Shown piece by piece: positions 60,569-64,000 of a stretch of DNA of 64,000 nucleotides (its first letter is position 1; each line of letters begins with the position of its first letter). The translations under genes were made by a program, and so were the position numbers. Origin of the DNA: Streptomyces sp. NRRL S-337 (GTDB lineage: Bacteria; Actinomycetota; Actinomycetes; Streptomycetales; Streptomycetaceae). The notes under the pieces are model-generated. The model saw nothing but the letters and a program-made list of their open reading frames with translations, made no database searches and was not told the DNA's origin. The stretch spans positions 62,001 to 126,000 of the forward strand of contig NZ_JOIX01000018.1 of NCBI RefSeq assembly GCF_000720175.1. The letters are read 5' to 3'.

Positions 60569-61693
60569 GGGGACCAGGACGATCAAGAGGACCAGGGTGC
60601 GGAGAGCGGCGGCACGGTGGAGGACGGAGGCGGAAGCGCCCAAGCGGCGGAGGGTGGCCGTGGTCCGGGCGCGCGCCGAGCGGGATTCCACGGCGGCGGT
60701 CAGGGCGCTGGCGGTGACACAGGCGAGGACGACCGTTGCGCCGACGCCGGTGAGGGGACCGAAAGGACGGGAGGGAACGGAGTCGTAGACCTTGGCGGCG
60801 ACGTAGGCAGCTGAGGCGACCGCGCACAGGACGCCCAGTGGGCGGCCCAGGCGGTGGGACTCCTCCTGGAGGACGCGTCCGGAGAGGAGGCGCAGGGCGC
60901 CGGGGCGGCCGGCGCACAGGAGGCGGCCGCAGAGATGCACCAGGCCGGGGCCTGCCAGGACGAGCCCCAGGGCCGACAGGGCCCAGCCGCCCAGTACGCC
61001 CGGCGGGCTGCCGATCAGCCGGCCGGGCAGGGGGAGCAGTCCGCCGTGGGCCTTGGAGGCGGGGCTGGTGTAGGCCTCGATCGCCAGGCCGGCAGCAGCC
61101 AGCGCGATGCCCCAGGGGAGGCCGGACGGCGGGGCGGTCCGGGGGCGGGGCTCGGCGTCCTGTGACCCGGCGTCGTCGCGGGGGCGCAGGGAGACGGCCG
61201 TCGCGGCGGACGCGGTCAGCGGTACGAGGGCCAGCAGGAGGAGAGCTCCGACGAGCGGCAGGGGGTGACCGGCGCCCAGCAGGTCGGTGTCGATGCCGAG
61301 GGAGCGGGCGGTGTCCGTGCCGCCGAGGTCGCCGCGGAGACGCAGAAAGACGAGCAGCGAGAGGAGGACGCCCAGGAAGCAGGTCAGCGCGGTGGAAGCG
61401 GTGGCGAGGAGGGTGAGACGAAGGGGGCCCAGTCCGGCGGCGGTCATACCGCGCTGGAGGCGGGCGGCCGGGTCGGTGCGGGCCGTGGAGACCGCGAGCT
61501 GCGCGGTGGCGGCGAGCGGGGCGGCGCACCACAGCAGGCGTACGACGGATTCCTCGGCCGCGGCCGGGTGGCCGGCGGCGTGGCCGAGGGTGGACAGCAT
61601 GAGGAATCCGGTGCCGGCCGCGGCGGTGGTCACGAGGAGGCGGCGCAGCAGGACGAGGGGGTGAGAGCCGCGGGCTAGACGGAGAGCGAGCAC
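60521..61693 (-). CDS. ABC transporter permease (FtsX-like)
   Basis: A 390-aa membrane protein with several helices in an FtsX-like layout. N-terminal LVLLRRLLVTTAAAGTGFLML, GLGPLRLTLLATASTALTCFLG in the middle, and a C-terminal block with VESRSARARTTATLRRLGASASVLHRAAALRTLV (quoted in part), as in MacB/LolC-type permeases. The GTG start overlaps the ATPase gene by 19 bases. With that ATPase it forms a MacB/Lol-like exporter or mechanotransmission system; substrate unknown. Confidence 0.82.
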   Translation of the reverse strand: MLALRLARGSHPLVLLRRLLVTTAAAGTGFLMLSTLGHAAGHPAAAEESVVRLLWCAAPLAATAQLAVSTARTDPAARLQRGMTAAGLGPLRLTLLATASTALTCFLGVLLSLLVFLRLRGDLGGTDTARSLGIDTDLLGAGHPLPLVGALLLLALVPLTASAATAVSLRPRDDAGSQDAEPRPRTAPPSGLPWGIALAAAGLAIEAYTSPASKAHGGLLPLPGRLIGSPPGVLGGWALSALGLVLAGPGLVHLCGRLLCAGRPGALRLLSGRVLQEESHRLGRPLGVLCAVASAAYVAAKVYDSVPSRPFGPLTGVGATVVLACVTASALTAAVESRSARARTTATLRRLGASASVLHRAAALRTLVLLIVLVPLTWTVAEMATLPLMH

Positions 61694-62415
61694 GCTGCCC
61701 TGCTTTCCTCATCGGGGGAGCCGGCGCCGGCCGGTGCGGCGGTCGACTGGCGGCCGTCGAGAAGCGTGACGGACCGGTCGGCGAGCGTGCCGACGTCCGG
61801 GTCGTGGGTTGCCAGGACCACGGTGATCTGGTGCGAGCGGGCCGCGGTGGTCAGGGTGCGCAGGACCTGGGTGCCGTCGGCGTGGTGCAGGGGGGCGGTC
61901 GGCTCGTCGGCGAACAGCACCTGAGGGGTGGTGGCGAGGGCGCGGGCGATGGCGACGCGCTGGCGCTGGGACTGGTCGAGCTGAGCGGGGCGGCGGCGGG
62001 CGCACATGCCGACGTCGAGGCGGTCGAGCCATTCGATCGCGGTGTGCTTCGCGGAGCGGGCGCCGGTCCCGCGCAGCAGCAGGGGGAGGGCGGCGTTCTC
62101 CCAGGCCGTGAGTTCGGGAACGAGGTGAGGTTCGGTGTCGATCCAGCCGAACCGGTCGAGACGCAGCCGTTCGCGGCTGGGGGAGGAGAGGGTGTGCACG
62201 GGGGCACTGTTGAACCAGACCTCGCCCTCGGTCGGGACGAGTTGACCGGAGAGGCACTTCAGGAGGGTGGTCTTACCGCTGCCGCGCGGGCCGTTGACGG
62301 CGAGGATCTCGCCTTCGCGGACGCCGAGCGACATTCCGGCGAGGGCGGTGGTCCCACCGTACGTGTGGTGCAGGCCGCGGGCCCAGAGAACGTCGTTGTC
62401 AGGCGGGGCCACCAT
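61675..62415 (-). CDS. ABC transporter ATP-binding protein
   Basis: A 246-aa ATPase of the LolD/MacB type with Walker A NGPRGSGKTT (first G of the usual G-P-S replaced context), DRFGWIDTEP in the Q-loop area, and signature LDQSQRQRVAIARAL, a divergent form of LSGGQ. Walker B VLFADEP and the His switch LATHDPD follow. The start at 62415 is chosen because AGAGGTG precedes it; an upstream in-frame ATG at 62472 is less likely. The degenerate signature (LDQSQ) is unusual and may lower ATPase activity. Confidence 0.9.
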   Translation of the reverse strand: MVAPPDNDVLWARGLHHTYGGTTALAGMSLGVREGEILAVNGPRGSGKTTLLKCLSGQLVPTEGEVWFNSAPVHTLSSPSRERLRLDRFGWIDTEPHLVPELTAWENAALPLLLRGTGARSAKHTAIEWLDRLDVGMCARRRPAQLDQSQRQRVAIARALATTPQVLFADEPTAPLHHADGTQVLRTLTTAARSHQITVVLATHDPDVGTLADRSVTLLDGRQSTAAPAGAGSPDEESRAACSLSV

Positions 62416-62543
62416 CTGCGCACCTCTTGCTTGTTCGCGTCGAGTCGTTCCCCCAACCGGGTGAACGACCATGGAGGGTATCGGTCACTAGCACGGTAAG
62501 GAGTGCTGACCCCCGGTATTCGCCGCTTGGCAGCACAACGGCC

Positions 62544-62579
62544 CAGATTCACTCGTATGGCTTGAAGTGAGTGAATCTG
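62544..62579. terminator. Inverted repeat downstream of the aminotransferase gene
   Basis: 11-bp perfect arms CAGATTCACTC (62544-62554) and GAGTGAATCTG (62569-62579) with a 14-nt loop, in an AT-richer gap. As it lies about 65 bases after the aminotransferase stop it may terminate that message, but it lacks a U-run and could also be an operator for the ABC pair. Confidence 0.5.
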
Positions 62580-62626
62580 AGCCGCTGGGTGTTCAGTTGT
62601 GTATCTGTGAGCTCCGCATCAGCGAA

Positions 62627-62670
62627 AAGGAGGTGACGCGATGATCAGAGCTTGGTCCAGGCCTCGGTGA
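62627..62670 (+). other. Ideal Shine-Dalgarno followed by a 9-codon open frame
   Basis: AAGGAGGTGA (62627-62636) matches the 16S anti-Shine-Dalgarno over ten bases and sits at ideal distance from ATG at 62641, which opens MIRAWSRPR and stops at 62670. It is antisense to the aminotransferase end. Read on the minus strand the same bases give TCACCTCCTT, the anti-Shine-Dalgarno core, just after the aminotransferase stop. Whether either is functional is unknown. Confidence 0.35.
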
Positions 62671-64000
62671 GGACCGCGCGCAGGATCTGCTCGATCTCGT
62701 CGAAGACCGACTGGTCGGCGATCAGCGGCGGGGCCAGCTGGATGACCGGGTCGCCACGGTCGTCGGCCCGGCAGTAGAGACCGTTGTCGTACAGGGCCTT
62801 GGAGAGGAAGCCGTAGAGGACGCGCTCGGTCTCCTCGTCGTTGAACGACTCCTTGGTGGCCTTGTCCTTGACGAGCTCGATGCCGTAGAAGAAGCCGTTG
62901 CCGCGGACGTCGCCGACGATCGGCAGGTCGTGCAGCTTCTGCAGGGTGCTCAGGAAGTTGCCCTCGTTGTCGAGGACGTGCTGGTTGAGACCCTCACGCT
63001 CGAAGATGTCGAGGTTGGCGATACCGACGGCCGCGGAGACCGGGTGGCCACCGAAGGTGTAGCCGTGCAGGAAGGTGTTGTCGCCCTTGTAGAACGGCTC
63101 GGCCAGGCGGTCGGAGATGATGCAGGCGCCGATCGGGGAGTAGCCCGACGTCATGCCCTTGGCGCAGGTGATCATGTCCGGGACGTAGCCGAACTTGTCG
63201 CAGGCGAACATCGTGCCGAGGCGGCCGAAGGCGCAGATGACCTCGTCGGAGACGAGCAGTACGTCGTACTGGTCGCAGATCTCGCGGACCCGCTGGAAGT
63301 AGCCGGGCGGCGGCGGGAAGCAGCCACCGGCGTTCTGCACCGGCTCCAGGAAGACCGCGGCGACGGTCTCGGGGCCCTCGAAGAGGATCTGCTGCTCGAT
63401 CTGGTCGGCGGCCCAGCGGCCGAAGGCCTCGGGGTCGTCGCCGTGGATCGGGGCGCGGTAGATGTTGGTGTTCGGCACCTTGTGCGCGCCGGGGACCAGC
63501 GGCTCGAAGGGAGCCTTCAGGGCGGGCAGGCCGGTGATCGACAGGGCGCCCTGCGGGGTGCCGTGGTAGGCGACCGCACGCGAGATGACCTTGTGCTTCA
63601 TCGGCTTGCCGGTGAGCTTGAAGTACTGCTTGGCCAGCTTCCAGGCGGTCTCGACGGCTTCGCCGCCACCGGTGGTGAAGAAGACCTTGTTCAGGTCACC
63701 CGGGGCGTGCTGGGCCAGGCGCTCGGCCAGCTCGACGGCCTTGGGGTGGGCGTAGGACCACACGGGGAAGAAGGCCAGTTCCTGCGCCTGCTTGTAGGCG
63801 GTCTCGGCGAGCTCGACCCGGCCGTGTCCGGCGTTGACCACAAAGAGGCCGGCGAGGCCGTCGATGTAGCGCTTGCCCTTGTCGTCGTAGATGTTGGTGC
63901 CCTCACCGCGCACGATCGTGGGCACGGGAGAGTTCTCGTACGACGACATGCGGGTGAAGTGCATCCACAGGTGGTCGTACGCCGTCTTGGAGAGGTCGGC
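62645..64000 (-). CDS. Class-III PLP-dependent aminotransferase (5' end cut by window)
   Basis: 452 residues visible of an omega-aminotransferase; the N-terminus lies beyond 64000 (the last codons read ADLSKTAYDHLWMHF). Fold-type-I features: FFTTGGGEAVETAWKLA, AYHGTPQGALS, LLVSDEVICAFGRLG with the PLP-ring aspartate, and the PLP lysine in CAKGMTSGYSP. It resembles putrescine/beta-alanine:pyruvate transaminases, and from memory its S. coelicolor counterpart is linked to polyamine use. No frameshift seen. Downstream come the ABC exporter-type genes. Confidence 0.93.
   Translation of the reverse strand, partial: ADLSKTAYDHLWMHFTRMSSYENSPVPTIVRGEGTNIYDDKGKRYIDGLAGLFVVNAGHGRVELAETAYKQAQELAFFPVWSYAHPKAVELAERLAQHAPGDLNKVFFTTGGGEAVETAWKLAKQYFKLTGKPMKHKVISRAVAYHGTPQGALSITGLPALKAPFEPLVPGAHKVPNTNIYRAPIHGDDPEAFGRWAADQIEQQILFEGPETVAAVFLEPVQNAGGCFPPPPGYFQRVREICDQYDVLLVSDEVICAFGRLGTMFACDKFGYVPDMITCAKGMTSGYSPIGACIISDRLAEPFYKGDNTFLHGYTFGGHPVSAAVGIANLDIFEREGLNQHVLDNEGNFLSTLQKLHDLPIVGDVRGNGFFYGIELVKDKATKESFNDEETERVLYGFLSKALYDNGLYCRADDRGDPVIQLAPPLIADQSVFDEIEQILRAVLTEAWTKL

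Overview
The window is a stretch of linear-chromosome core from a high-GC actinobacterium, almost certainly Streptomyces. The evidence is the GC-biased third codon positions, frequent GTG/TTG starts, the sporulation sigma factor WhiG and the differentiation regulator NsdA, a four-gene signal-peptidase cluster (sipW-X-Y-Z), rare TTA codons, and a gene order that, from memory, follows the S. coelicolor region from smc to rlmN and beyond. No insertion sequence, prophage, CRISPR array, rRNA or tRNA was found.

Layout. 1-2.7 kb: an HxlR-type thiol regulator divergent from a flavodoxin-like quinone reductase, a small membrane protein and a secreted CAP-domain protein. 2.8-7.7 kb: acylphosphatase, a 67-aa coiled-coil protein and smc. 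7.9-12.5 kb: a GlcP-type sugar permease, then an LLM flavin oxidoreductase and an NCS1 nucleobase permease on the minus strand. 12.8-23.2 kb: ftsY, a PrimPol-like protein, nsdA, the nitrogen operon amtB-glnK-glnD behind a GlnR-type site, and ffh. 23.3-25.4 kb: a methyltransferase and an SprT-like metalloprotein. 25.5-28.1 kb: rpsP-khpA-rimM-trmD-rplS. 28.2-38.0 kb: the four sip genes, a NUDIX hydrolase, DUF2469, yraN, a ComM-like ATPase, dprA and whiG. 38.2-45.9 kb: a TetR regulator, a repeat-filled gap, an M23 peptidase, then rpsB-tsf-pyrH-frr-cdsA.

46-64 kb is more accessory. It holds a TetR-controlled pair of membrane microproteins, an orphan 75-aa protein, a secreted lectin made of three near-identical repeats, rlmN, a TPP-riboswitch-controlled thiamine ABC transporter, a two-component system, a DMT transporter, a LOG-MarR / RidA divergent cluster, a decayed Pro/Gln-rich reading frame, an ABC exporter-type pair, and a class-III aminotransferase cut by the window end.

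How the genes work together. Protein export and membrane biogenesis (ftsY, ffh, sipWXYZ, cdsA), translation (S2, S16, L19, EF-Ts, RRF, RimM, TrmD, RlmN), nitrogen sensing (AmtB-GlnK-GlnD) and chromosome biology (SMC, DprA, ComM-like) lie side by side, with development control (WhiG, NsdA) interleaved. Three genes carry TTA leucine codons and may depend on the bldA tRNA: the PrimPol-like gene, dprA and the M23 peptidase.

The less-explained signals are a perfect hairpin burying the ribosome-binding site of the LLM oxidoreductase, a cluster of minisatellites with a strong G-quadruplex candidate between the whiG-side TetR gene and rpsB, two pairs of DnaA-box-like sites, the triplicated lectin, a RidA protein lacking its catalytic arginine, and an anti-Shine-Dalgarno-like sequence next to the aminotransferase stop codon. 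I found no clearly new multi-gene system. The best candidates for unexplored biology are the microprotein pair, the lectin and the RNA hairpins.
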